From assembly GCA_900541865.1 (NCBI GenBank), contig UQLO01000037.1, positions 1 to 22,399 on the forward strand: a stretch of DNA of 22,399 bases, written 5' to 3'. The stretch is from an uncultured Porphyromonadaceae bacterium (GTDB lineage Bacteria > Bacteroidota > Bacteroidia > Bacteroidales > Muribaculaceae). A program made the position numbers and the translations under genes. Shown piece after piece: positions 15,065 to 22,399 of the stretch (position 1 is the first letter of the stretch; every line of letters begins with the position of its first letter). The notes under the pieces are model-generated. The model was given only the letters and a program-made list of their open reading frames with translations. It did not search any database and was not told where the DNA came from.

Positions 15065-17011
15065 TCAGCGAAGCACCAGCGGGGCCATCCAGAGGTCGTG
15101 GACGGGAATTCCGCAGCGGGTATAGTGATTGCGCAGGATTCGGCGGGTGTCGGGGGTTAGATTTGCCGAGAGTATGGCGCATTGCGGCTGATGGTGCGGG
15201 GCCGTCAGCAGGCTGTCGAGGGTTTTGCGGCTGTTGGTGCGGATAAAGACTGTTTGCCCGGTAAGGTTGCGATCAAACACATGTCGCGCTCCGACAACGT
15301 GCACCTCCTCTCCTGCCGGCCCGACGAATAATTCGGGTGTGCGGACGATGGTGAAGCTGTCGGGGCGTATGCCGCGGTGCATTAGGTAGTGGGTGTACTC
15401 GTCTTCGCGAGGGTTCCGACGGAAGGTGTAGAGGGTTGAGGAGCCAGCGCGGGTCACCATGCAGTTGTCGCCCTCAAAGATAGTCTCCGACGCCGAGAGG
15501 TCGGCCGGAAACGCAAAGGCGCCCAAAGCTGCTCCAATGCCGAAAACGACACCGGCCCGGCGCTTTCGCACGTCGGTGAGCTTGCAAGCTGTCATCACCG
15601 CCAGCACTCCCCCGAAAAGCAGCCACAAGCCGGCCGACGAGAGGTTAAGGCCCTCTACCATTGCCGAGGGACGGCTGCTGATGAAGTCGGTGATGAAGTT
15701 GAAGTATGCCGCCAGCCAATCGGCAACAGTGATTGCCGGGTTGAAGCCGGGGCAAATTCCGTCGATAACCACAGCGATAATGCCGACCACTATAAAAACG
15801 GGATAGAGGGGCACCACAAGCAGATTTGCCCAGAAGGCCAAGAGGGGGAATGCGTGGAACTTCCACACCTGCACCGGAATAGTGGCCGCGGAGGCTATCA
15901 AAGCCGAAGACACCCAACCGACCATGGTGAAACCAACGGTATCGGGAGTGCATCTATTCAGAACGGGGGTAACCGTGATCAGTCCTCCCACGGCAAAACA
16001 GCCGAAAAGAAGTCCCACGGAAAACACTGAAAACGGGTCGCATAGCACTATCACGGCCAGGGCGGCGTACAGGGAGTTGAGCGTCAGACTGCCCCGCTCC
16101 ATCACCAGTCCGAGCACCACAATGGTTATCATCACGCCCGCTCTCACAGAGGGTGCGGAGGCACCGGTGACGAACACGAAGAGCCACACAAGAGGCAAAG
16201 GCACAAGCGGACGCCACGAGCGGGTGCGCGGCCATAGCCGCAGTGGCGACAGCAAAGCTGACAGAATCAAGTAAATCAAGCCTACATGGAAGCCGCTCAC
16301 GCACAGCAAATGAGCCAGCCCGGCGCCGCTGTAGGAAGCCAACTCGCTCGGCGGCCCTGCGGCGAGGCCGAAAATCGAGGGTACAAGCAGGGCATATGCC
16401 CTGTCGGTGAAGTTGGTTTTCGCCATTCCGTCTCTGAGCCGTTCGCCCAAACGCTGGGGAAAGAAGCGCCACGAGTTCGAGCTGCCCGTCACTCTGATTT
16501 GCTCGGTGTTCAGCAGGGCCGCGGCCGATACGGCGATGGATCTATTTGCAGCTCTGACATCAAGCAATCCGGAATACTGCTGCGGGCGAAGGCAGCATTG
16601 GAAAGCAATGGAGTCGCCGGCCGCAAAAGTACGGTTATTGTCCATCACAGTGATCAGCGCCGGAAAAGCCCCGCGGGCGTCGGCAATGTCGACCCGAAGC
16701 CTCTGCGAATTGGCCCCTAATACTACCGAATTTACTACGGCGGTGTATGAGCGTGTGTTGTAGAAGTACGATTTGTCCAGCCTCCGCGGAGTGTTTGTCC
16801 TGACTGAGAAGCAGCACAAGGCGCAGACCGGAAGGAACCAAAGCATCAGTCGGCGGCTCGCCAGTGCGAAAAGAATCAGCAGGGCGGCCGCGAGAAGCCA
16901 GAAAGCCGGCGAGAGCAGCATGGCCAAAGCGCACACAATGGCTCCGGAGGCCGGTGCAAAGGCCGGATGGCGCTCAAGGGCAAGAACTATGCTGCGAGGA
17001 AGCCGGCGCAT
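15065..17011 (-). CDS. comEC: ComEC/Rec2 family DNA-uptake membrane protein, without metallo-beta-lactamase motif
   Basis: This 648-residue polytopic protein belongs to the ComEC/Rec2 family, the inner-membrane channel that brings single-stranded DNA into the cytoplasm during natural transformation. Several N-terminal helices (about 20-60) precede a soluble OB-like domain (about 75-170, DUF4131 type). The Competence domain follows, with its hallmark YSGAGLAHLLCVSGFHVGLIY near 230-250 and SVRAGVMITIVVLG near 290, and many further helices to about 490. Canonical ComEC ends in a metallo-beta-lactamase domain with an HxHxDH motif. Here the last 140 residues contain no such motif, so the C-terminal domain is degenerate or unrelated. 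Similar short forms are usual in Bacteroidetes, as far as I know. The start is seven bases after aroE stops. Confidence 0.87.
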   Translation of the reverse strand: MRRLPRSIVLALERHPAFAPASGAIVCALAMLLSPAFWLLAAALLILFALASRRLMLWFLPVCALCCFSVRTNTPRRLDKSYFYNTRSYTAVVNSVVLGANSQRLRVDIADARGAFPALITVMDNNRTFAAGDSIAFQCCLRPQQYSGLLDVRAANRSIAVSAAALLNTEQIRVTGSSNSWRFFPQRLGERLRDGMAKTNFTDRAYALLVPSIFGLAAGPPSELASYSGAGLAHLLCVSGFHVGLIYLILSALLSPLRLWPRTRSWRPLVPLPLVWLFVFVTGASAPSVRAGVMITIVVLGLVMERGSLTLNSLYAALAVIVLCDPFSVFSVGLLFGCFAVGGLITVTPVLNRCTPDTVGFTMVGWVSSALIASAATIPVQVWKFHAFPLLAFWANLLVVPLYPVFIVVGIIAVVIDGICPGFNPAITVADWLAAYFNFITDFISSRPSAMVEGLNLSSAGLWLLFGGVLAVMTACKLTDVRKRRAGVVFGIGAALGAFAFPADLSASETIFEGDNCMVTRAGSSTLYTFRRNPREDEYTHYLMHRGIRPDSFTIVRTPELFVGPAGEEVHVVGARHVFDRNLTGQTVFIRTNSRKTLDSLLTAPHHQPQCAILSANLTPDTRRILRNHYTRCGIPVHDLWMAPLVLR

Positions 17012-17018
17012 GACATTC

Positions 17019-17792
17019 TCAGGTGGCTGTTTCCCAGATTGTCAAGGCGGCCATGGCTTGGCCGTGGAGCATTTCGAGGCCGTTTGCCACTGCGGCACCC
17101 CGGTCGGCCGATTTTCGCATGAAGAGGGTCTCGTGGGGGTTGTAGACCATGTCGAAGCATAGATGGTCAGGCCCCAGCAATTCGTAGGGTATGGGGGCGC
17201 AGGAGTGTGTGTTCGGAAATGTTCCCAAGGGCGTAGCGTTGACAATCAGCAGATTGGCGGCCATAACCTCCGGCGTTAGCTCATCGTAGGTCAGGTCGCC
17301 TTTGCCCGCTGTGCGCGACACCGTGGTCGGCAGCATGCCGAGGCGCCGGCAGGCAACCACTGCGGCCTTGGAGGCGCCTCCGGTGCCCAACACCAGTGCA
17401 TGAGTATGGCTAAGCCGCAGCAAAGGCCGCACTGCTTCCTCGAAGCCGAGCACATCGGTATTGAAGCCCTTGGTACGCAGCACATTGCCTTCGCGGTCAC
17501 GAAAAATCTTCACCGTGTTGACCGCTCCGACAGCCTCCGCAAGAGGGTCGAGCTCGTCGAGAAAAGCCATAACGGCGACTTTGTGCGGCGCGGTGACATT
17601 CAAGCCCACAAGCTCCGGATTGACTGCCAAAAGGGCGTCGAAAGCAGCTTTGTCGAGTTTTTCTATCGGAAAATTGGAGTAAGTGCGTCCCGAACCGTCC
17701 TCGGCGAAGAGTCGGCCGAAGAAATCCTTCGAAAAGCTATGGCCCAAAGGGTAGCCGGTGAGTCCGAAAGCGTCAGCCATGCCAAAACTCAT
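17019..17792 (-). CDS. aroE: Shikimate dehydrogenase
   Basis: AroE reduces 3-dehydroshikimate to shikimate with NADPH in aromatic amino acid synthesis. I place the start at ATG 17792 because it overlaps the stop of the upstream pseudouridine synthase as ATGA, and because a longer reading would add about 99 residues that belong to another frame. This gives 257 residues, normal to slightly short for AroE. Visible motifs are substrate-binding GYPLGHSFSK (13-22), NVTAPHK with catalytic K71, GAVNT (89-93), GFNTDVLGF with D113, the NADP loop GTGGASKA (136-143), NATPLG (185-190), FDMVYNP (213-219) and NGLEMLHGQA near the end. The key residues are present. The usual Ala/Gly-rich loop GAGGA reads GTGGA here. 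Confidence 0.93.
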   Translation of the reverse strand: MSFGMADAFGLTGYPLGHSFSKDFFGRLFAEDGSGRTYSNFPIEKLDKAAFDALLAVNPELVGLNVTAPHKVAVMAFLDELDPLAEAVGAVNTVKIFRDREGNVLRTKGFNTDVLGFEEAVRPLLRLSHTHALVLGTGGASKAAVVACRRLGMLPTTVSRTAGKGDLTYDELTPEVMAANLLIVNATPLGTFPNTHSCAPIPYELLGPDHLCFDMVYNPHETLFMRKSADRGAAVANGLEMLHGQAMAALTIWETAT

Positions 17793-18859
17793 TTTCGGCC
17801 GGCGGCGTAGACGCGCCAGCGTTCCATCAGCGCTGTCATATCGGCCGGAAGCTCGGAAGTGAAGAACATTTCCTCGCCGGTGCCGGGATGACGGAAGCCC
17901 AGCGTGCGGGCATGCAGAGCCTGGCGCGGGCACAGCGCAAAGCAATTCGCCACAAAGGCCTGGTACGACGCCGACGGCACACCGCGAAGCACGCGGTCGC
18001 CGCCATAGCGGCTGTCGTTGAAGAGCGGATGGCCGATAGACTTCATATGCACCCTGATTTGGTGCGTACGACCTGTTTCGAGCACGCATTTAACGGCTGC
18101 GACATGGCCGAAATCCTCAATCAGCTCGTAGTGCGTCACGGCTCTCTTGCCCTCCGGTCCGTCGAGAGGGAATGTTGTCATCTGCAGACGGTCTTTGGGC
18201 GAGCGCCCTATGTTGGTGGCCACCGTGCCCGACGGCTCCGGTATGCCCCACACGACCGCGACATACTCGCGTCGCGTGGTTTTGTTGAAGAACTGCCGTC
18301 CGAGGTCTGTCTTTGCATCGGGCGTCTTGGCCACCACGAGCAGACCGGAAGTGTCCTTGTCGATTCGGTGCACAAGCCCCAAACGAGGGTCGTTGACGTC
18401 GTAGTCGGGGTTGTTGCGGAAGTGCCAGGCCAGAGCGTTGACCAGAGTGCCGTCGTAATTGCCGTGGCCGGGGTGCACGACCATACCGGCTGGTTTGTCG
18501 ACCACCAGCACTTCCTTGTCCTCATAGACTATGTTGAGGGGTATATCCTGCGCTATGATTTCAAACTCATAGCGGGGGCGGTCCATCACCACCTGCACCA
18601 CATCGAGAGGTTTGACGCGGTAATTGCTCTTTACTGGCTTGCCATTGACGAGAATACAACCGGCGTCGGCAGCTTGCTGAACACGGTTTCGCGACGACTT
18701 CTGCAGACGTTCAACCAAAAATTTGTCGACGCGCAGAAGAGCCTGGCCCTTGTCGGCCACAAAATGAAAATGCTCGTAGACCTCGCGGCCGTCGACCTCC
18801 AGCACGGGTTGGCGCAGGTCGTCGAGCTCGTCTTCGCCGACTATAGTCAATCCATCCAT
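17789..18859 (-). CDS. rluD: RluA/RluD-family 23S rRNA pseudouridine synthase
   Basis: This 356-residue protein converts selected uridines in RNA to pseudouridine; RluD acts on helix 69 of 23S rRNA. An N-terminal S4 RNA-binding domain (about 40-95, RVDKFLVERLQKSSRNRVQ) precedes the synthase domain. The catalytic motif is GLVHRIDKDTSGLLVVAKT with catalytic D167. TGRTHQIRVHMKSIGHPLFND and RYGGD near the C-terminus are also diagnostic. Its first 13 bases overlap the end of the PASTA gene and its TGA overlaps the aroE start, so it lies in a tightly coupled series. RluD is the best guess by domain layout, but other RluA-family members share these motifs and the target uridines are not proven. Confidence 0.87.
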   Translation of the reverse strand: MDGLTIVGEDELDDLRQPVLEVDGREVYEHFHFVADKGQALLRVDKFLVERLQKSSRNRVQQAADAGCILVNGKPVKSNYRVKPLDVVQVVMDRPRYEFEIIAQDIPLNIVYEDKEVLVVDKPAGMVVHPGHGNYDGTLVNALAWHFRNNPDYDVNDPRLGLVHRIDKDTSGLLVVAKTPDAKTDLGRQFFNKTTRREYVAVVWGIPEPSGTVATNIGRSPKDRLQMTTFPLDGPEGKRAVTHYELIEDFGHVAAVKCVLETGRTHQIRVHMKSIGHPLFNDSRYGGDRVLRGVPSASYQAFVANCFALCPRQALHARTLGFRHPGTGEEMFFTSELPADMTALMERWRVYAAGRK

Positions 18860-19494
18860 CCTTCGGGGGGTGTTTCTGCAAGTACTTCGGCGTCGTCAAG
18901 AGCGAGTGAGTCTGATTCCTCAACCGGCCCCGACCCAACCTCGAGGGTTACGGTGGAGGTCACGGGGATTACAGAACCCACGCTGATGGGAGTGTCGCCG
19001 TAGCGCGCCCCCATCACCAGGTCGGGAAACTCGGAGGGCACGGACTCCAGGCGGATATCGCTGATGCCGATGCCGCGCAGATAGCTGATGGCCTGGCGCT
19101 GCGACACATTGCCCGTAAGAGGCATAGAGATTGTGACCTGTTTGGGCGAGAAGGCTGTGGTGGTCACGTAGACCAGTCGACCTTCCTTTACCACGGCTCC
19201 GGCCTTGGGCGACGATTCTATCACCGTGCCCGGAGGCATGGAGCGGTCGTAGACGGAGTCGGTAATTTCAATCCCTAACTTATTGGCGGCCAACACGCGG
19301 CGAGCCTCGTCATAGCTAAGGTCGCGCACCTGGGGCACCACGGCGGTCGAGCCGTGCATGGTCCAGTAGTCAAGGAAAATCATGCCTCCCCAGAGCAGGA
19401 GCAGGGTCACGACGCATATTATGCCGATATTGCTTATTATACGGTGTCGGCAGTAAAAATCTTTTATGGAAAATCCTTTCTTGGGCATATTCAT
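18847..19494 (-). CDS. Membrane-anchored PASTA-domain protein
   Basis: This 215-residue protein has a short basic cytoplasmic N-terminus, one membrane helix (about 22-45), and two PASTA domains outside the cytoplasm (about 51-112 and 119-187). Each PASTA domain shows the typical pattern: a VPQV or MPLT opening, a helix such as SYDEARRVLAANKLG, and a closing VYVTTT or TLEVGSG strand. An acidic tail rich in E and D follows. In Gram-positive bacteria PASTA domains sit on Ser/Thr kinases and penicillin-binding proteins and sense cell-wall fragments; here there is no kinase or transpeptidase domain. A small PASTA protein next to an RluA/RluD gene recurs in Bacteroidetes. A cell-wall-related role is likely but unproven. 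Confidence 0.85.
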   Translation of the reverse strand: MNMPKKGFSIKDFYCRHRIISNIGIICVVTLLLLWGGMIFLDYWTMHGSTAVVPQVRDLSYDEARRVLAANKLGIEITDSVYDRSMPPGTVIESSPKAGAVVKEGRLVYVTTTAFSPKQVTISMPLTGNVSQRQAISYLRGIGISDIRLESVPSEFPDLVMGARYGDTPISVGSVIPVTSTVTLEVGSGPVEESDSLALDDAEVLAETPPEGWMD

Positions 19495-19507
19495 TGGTTG
19501 GAAAGCT

Positions 19508-19909
19508 CTAACGGTCGGCTTCGACCAGGATGCTTTGCATCATAGCGAGGCCTTTGGTGAAATAGAAGGATTTATAGTCGCGCGGCCGAAGGATGCCGGT
19601 GCTGTCGGCGACGATGTCGATGTCGACGGCCACTCCTTCGCCGGTGTGGGCAGCCCGCACGCCGCTTTCGTAGGCCTTGGCCGCACGGTGCAGGTCTTCG
19701 GTGGCCAGAGGGGTCTCGAGGCGGAGAATACGGTTCCAGTAGGGCTTCGCCGCGACGGGCGCACCTTCCGGCGGAGTCAGGTAAGGACCGGAGTCGGCGA
19801 TAATGTCGCCGAATCGCTCGAGGAAGGTGGCGGCACGGGCCACGGCTTCTTCCTTGCCGAGGGCGTTTGAGCCCAGGCAGACGAGCAATTCGTTGAGTGA
19901 TGCCGTCAT
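19508..19909 (-). CDS. folK: Short HPPK-like protein (FolK family, divergent)
   Basis: This 133-residue protein resembles 6-hydroxymethyl-7,8-dihydropterin pyrophosphokinase, which transfers pyrophosphate from ATP to the pterin in folate synthesis. The opening VCLGSN, the SGPYLTPPEG segment, YWNRILRLETPL and the VDIDIV block with D96 and D98 (the metal-binding pair) are FolK-like. It is shorter than typical FolK (about 160 residues). The usual GPRxxDxD arginine is missing, replaced by GVAVDID. The tail RPRDYKSFYFTKGL resembles short HPPK-like proteins of Bacteroidetes. The start overlaps the stop of the upstream phosphoesterase as ATGA. It is either a lineage-specific FolK or a paralogue with altered activity. 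Confidence 0.62.
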   Translation of the reverse strand: MTASLNELLVCLGSNALGKEEAVARAATFLERFGDIIADSGPYLTPPEGAPVAAKPYWNRILRLETPLATEDLHRAAKAYESGVRAAHTGEGVAVDIDIVADSTGILRPRDYKSFYFTKGLAMMQSILVEADR

Positions 19910-21102
19910 CGTCCGCGTTTTAGGGTGAACAATGTTATCTCGGGAGTGGCGTCGCCCAGGCGCGCGGGCATACCGACCTCGCCGATGCCGATGTTGACGT
20001 AGAGGAGATGGGCGCTGTCGGTGTCGGCGTAGAGTCCGCCCCAGTTGCGGTAGCGGAACTTTGCCGGCGACCAGCCCAGCAGCCTCATCTGCATGGCGTG
20101 AGTATGGCCGGACAGGGTGAGGGCGATGTTTTTGTCGGGCGCTTCAGAGATGTCGTCGGCCCAATGCGCGGGATTGTGGGAGAGGAGTATTTTGAATACC
20201 GGGTCATTAAGGTCGCCGGGATAGGCTGCATCAAGGTCGCCGTAGACGGGAAAAGGCGGGTCGCCGATGTTCTCCACGCCAACCAAGGCTATGGAGTCGC
20301 CGCCGGAATAGATAAAGTCGGTGTTGTTGTTGAGCATGCGCAGTCCGGCGAGCTGCTCAAGGTGGTAGAGCAAGGCCATATTTTCGACCTTGTCGGAGGG
20401 GCTGTCCCATTGGTAGTAGTCGCCGTAGTCATGGTTGCCGAGAATGGAGAACACCCCGTATGGGGCCTCCAGCCCTGCCAGGGTCGCCACGAAAGGCTCC
20501 ATCTCGGAGGTGTGGCGGTTGACGATGTCGCCTGTAAAGACTATCATGTCGGGCCGCAGGTCGTTTATGCGGTCAACGACTTTTTTGACGAAAGTCGTAT
20601 CCGAGCCGTAGGTGCCCAGATGAATGTCGGAGAACTGAGCTATGGTAAAGCCGTCGAAGGCCTCGGGTAGGTCGGGACGCACTATATCCACGCGCTCCAC
20701 ATCGATGCGGAAACGTTCTACAAGGGCGCCCCACCACATGAAGATGAAAACCGGAACCGCCAGCCAGCCGCAGGCTGCCAGCCATTTCCAGCGCCGGCCG
20801 TGCCAAAGCCGCGGCAGCTTTGCCACAAGGTCGAAGAACACCCAAACCAGCTTGGCGGCGTAGACCGAAATCCATCCGTAGAGCATCCACATTGCTACCT
20901 TGAAGGCGCTGTCGTCGGTGCCGGTGCCCACAAAAGCCATCCATAGAGGAAAGATGGCGAAGACAACGGCCTGAACAATGGTGAGGCGGCACCAGAACTT
21001 CGGATTGCGGCGGCAACGCAACTTGAAGGCTCGCCAGATATACCAGTCGAGCAGCAGTTCCAGCACAAGCACCGGGAGGAGTAGCGAAAGAGGCAGGCGC
21101 AT
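19906..21102 (-). CDS. Membrane-bound metallophosphoesterase (YkuE/YaeI-like)
   Basis: The 398-residue protein starts with four likely membrane helices (about 5-22, 38-58, 67-93, 107-125) and continues with a calcineurin-like phosphoesterase domain. The metal-binding motifs appear in the expected order: SDIHLG (D159, H161), TGDIVNRH (G191, D192), LGNHD (222-225), LSHNP (about 307-311) and SGHTHAMQ (332-335). Relatives such as YkuE and YaeI are membrane-associated and act on phospholipid- or pyrophosphate-type substrates, so a role in lipid or envelope metabolism is reasonable. The neighbouring acyltransferase, three bases upstream, supports that. The substrate cannot be read from the sequence. 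Confidence 0.87.
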   Translation of the reverse strand: MRLPLSLLLPVLVLELLLDWYIWRAFKLRCRRNPKFWCRLTIVQAVVFAIFPLWMAFVGTGTDDSAFKVAMWMLYGWISVYAAKLVWVFFDLVAKLPRLWHGRRWKWLAACGWLAVPVFIFMWWGALVERFRIDVERVDIVRPDLPEAFDGFTIAQFSDIHLGTYGSDTTFVKKVVDRINDLRPDMIVFTGDIVNRHTSEMEPFVATLAGLEAPYGVFSILGNHDYGDYYQWDSPSDKVENMALLYHLEQLAGLRMLNNNTDFIYSGGDSIALVGVENIGDPPFPVYGDLDAAYPGDLNDPVFKILLSHNPAHWADDISEAPDKNIALTLSGHTHAMQMRLLGWSPAKFRYRNWGGLYADTDSAHLLYVNIGIGEVGMPARLGDATPEITLFTLKRGR

Positions 21103-21105
21103 GGC

Positions 21106-22290
21106 TTAGAGCGATTGGCAGTCGCGCGCGGCGAGCTGGTTGCGCAGAGGATTTGCGTACATAGTCAGCATGGTGCGGCGCATGAACTCGCGCTCTTCGG
21201 CCGTGATGTCCGGCTCGTCGACTTTGGCGAGCTGGCTGGCGACGTAGTTATTGAAGCTATCGACGTCGGCATCGGTATATTCGGCTGAGTATGTGTCGGT
21301 TCCCTCCAGCTCATCGTAGGCGATGTAGTTGCAGGGGAAGATGCGGTAGCCGCAATGGATGGCGCGGTCGAGAATATTGCATGCGGCGCGGGCCACGGCG
21401 GCACGGCTGTCGGGGTGCGAGCACAGCAAGTCGTCGTTGATGCACTTTCCGAGGCGGAAGTGCACGCGACCTTTGTTGCTCAGCAGTCCGGTTTCCATGC
21501 TGAAGAGGTCGTCGCGCTGGCTTTTGCGGAAGTCGGGGTCGCGGCGGCGAAGCAGAAATTCGCGCACCTTGAGGTAGTCGTTGGGGTCGTATTCGTATGA
21601 TATGGCCACCGGCATCAGGTTGAGTTCCAGAAGATTCTCCATAGCATCATCGCCGCCGGAGAGAGCCAGCATCTTGATTACCGACTCCTGGGTGAGGTCG
21701 TTGGAGTCCTTTGCACGGCCTTCGCGCTGGGCTATCCATATCGACTGGTGAGTACGGGTAATAGTATAATGTATATAGTCCGAAAGGTGCTTGGCGGCGG
21801 CCAGGGCCTCGCGTACGCCGGTGTCGCGCTTTACGATGAAGCTGCCGTTGAGCTTGACAAGGTCGGTTATCCAGTCGAAAATAAGAAGGTTGTTGCCGAT
21901 AGCCACTTGAGTCACGGGCAGCCCGTTGCGAATCAGGCCCAGATTGAGGAAGGAGGCGTCGAGCACGATATCGCGGTGGTTGGTGATGAACACGTAGCGC
22001 TTGGCGGGGTCGTAGTTCTCAAGCCCGTCGATAGAGAGGCCGTCGGTGGTTTTCTTAACGAGCATTTCCAGAAAGGGCGCCATTACCTTGAGCTGGAAGT
22101 CGTCCTTGTTGCCTACGGAAAGCAGATTCTGCACAAAGGCAGGATAGTCCACATCCGGCATCACGTAGCGCACTGCATGTTCAAAACCCGGCTCACGAAC
22201 CAATGATTCTATTTTGTGCCGAAACTCATGGTCGTCGTAGGGTCGGATATCGTCAAAGGTATGTATGTCTGTGTTGGTATGGTCAGTCAT
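21106..22290 (-). CDS. Glycerolipid acyltransferase (PlsC-like domain)
   Basis: This 394-residue protein carries acyltransferase motifs of the glycerolipid family: FITNHRDIVLDASFLN (H105), GSFIVKRD (149-156) and IWIAQREGRAKD (184-195), which correspond to the catalytic His/Asp block, the substrate Arg block and the EGxR block. Such enzymes add an acyl chain to glycerol phosphate or lysophosphatidic acid. The first block reads H-x5-D (H105 to D111) instead of the usual H-x4-D, or uses D107 instead. There is no strong membrane helix; residues 1-80 are an additional N-terminal region and the last 180 residues form an extension of unknown function. It is the first gene of a seven-gene minus-strand series with a putative promoter just upstream. 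Phospholipid synthesis is the likely role, the exact acceptor is uncertain. Confidence 0.78.
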   Translation of the reverse strand: MTDHTNTDIHTFDDIRPYDDHEFRHKIESLVREPGFEHAVRYVMPDVDYPAFVQNLLSVGNKDDFQLKVMAPFLEMLVKKTTDGLSIDGLENYDPAKRYVFITNHRDIVLDASFLNLGLIRNGLPVTQVAIGNNLLIFDWITDLVKLNGSFIVKRDTGVREALAAAKHLSDYIHYTITRTHQSIWIAQREGRAKDSNDLTQESVIKMLALSGGDDAMENLLELNLMPVAISYEYDPNDYLKVREFLLRRRDPDFRKSQRDDLFSMETGLLSNKGRVHFRLGKCINDDLLCSHPDSRAAVARAACNILDRAIHCGYRIFPCNYIAYDELEGTDTYSAEYTDADVDSFNNYVASQLAKVDEPDITAEEREFMRRTMLTMYANPLRNQLAARDCQSL

Positions 22291-22336
22291 GCTGTTTCGT
22301 ATTTCGGGGTTGCGTCGTCAGGGCGCAAGGATTTTG

Positions 22337-22344
22337 CAAAGTTA
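22337..22344 (-). promoter_or_regulatory. Putative Bacteroidetes -7 promoter box for the seven-gene minus-strand operon
   Basis: On the minus strand this reads TAACTTTG, followed by C, an exact match to TAnnTTTG. It sits about 47 bases upstream of the acyltransferase start. A TTTG occurs at 22357-22360 (minus strand) but the spacing is too short for a standard -33 box; a T-tract lies further upstream. The remaining bases to the window end are AT-rich and show no gene. Confidence 0.55.
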
Positions 22345-22399
22345 GCAAGTTATTCTCAAATGTAAAAACGATTGGCGCCCATTTTTTGATTATTTTTAA

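Noticed and set aside
17793..18089. N-terminal extension of aroE back to 18089
   Set aside because: The extra 99 codons lie inside the pseudouridine synthase gene in another frame and resemble no AroE; ATG 17792 overlaps the upstream stop as ATGA.
17888..19003. Plus-strand open frame of 371 codons opposite the pseudouridine synthase
   Set aside because: Crosses two real genes and has no motif; His/Val-rich translation is typical of an antisense frame.
1..22399. CRISPR arrays, tRNA or rRNA genes, insertion sequences, phage genes
   Set aside because: I saw no regularly spaced repeats, no transposase or integrase motifs, and the few intergenic gaps are too short or lack the needed features.

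Overview
The window is a stretch of a GC-rich Bacteroidales-type chromosome, possibly Muribaculaceae-like. The grounds are: three matches to the Bacteroidetes -7 box TAnnTTTG (all reading TAACTTTGC); starts preceded by A-rich leaders rather than strong Shine-Dalgarno sites; a C-terminal tail of the type IX secretion kind; a ComEC without the metallo-beta-lactamase motif; and a PASTA protein next to an RluA/RluD synthase. The genus cannot be read from the sequence alone. Gene density is very high: 18 protein genes, no intergenic gap above about 140 bases, and no rRNA, tRNA, CRISPR array, insertion sequence or phage gene that I could see.

Layout. Bases 1-5110 hold fabG, alone behind its own promoter and a leader hairpin and closed by a likely terminator, then a two-gene unit for exported hydrolases: an SGNH/GxDLY esterase and a GHL10 glycoside-hydrolase-like protein with a type IX-like tail. 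A perfect 30-base palindrome followed by a T-rich run ends this unit. Bases 5181-11164 hold a complete five-gene tripartite ABC export system: membrane-fusion adaptor, two different MacB/FtsX-type permeases, a separate ATPase and a TolC-type outer-membrane channel.

From 22290 back to 11165 everything is on the minus strand. The upstream block, in transcription order, is acyltransferase, membrane metallophosphoesterase, folK-like, PASTA protein, RluA/RluD pseudouridine synthase, aroE, comEC. These genes overlap or sit within about 13 bases of each other, so they look like one transcript. A second promoter then opens dxr, rseP and an RlmI-type methyltransferase. The efflux and dxr-rseP-rlmI units converge with their stop codons directly abutting at 11164/11165.

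Most of this is housekeeping: fatty acid, phospholipid, isoprenoid, folate and shikimate metabolism, rRNA modification, envelope proteolysis and DNA uptake. The accessory parts are the exported hydrolase pair and the exporter. I see no convincing wholly new system. The points most worth a second look are the long unassigned middle of the GHL10-like protein, the type IX-like tail, the two-permease exporter without a linked regulator, the ComEC lacking its nuclease-like motif, and the unusual regulatory structures (fabG leader hairpin, 30-base palindrome, abutting stop codons).
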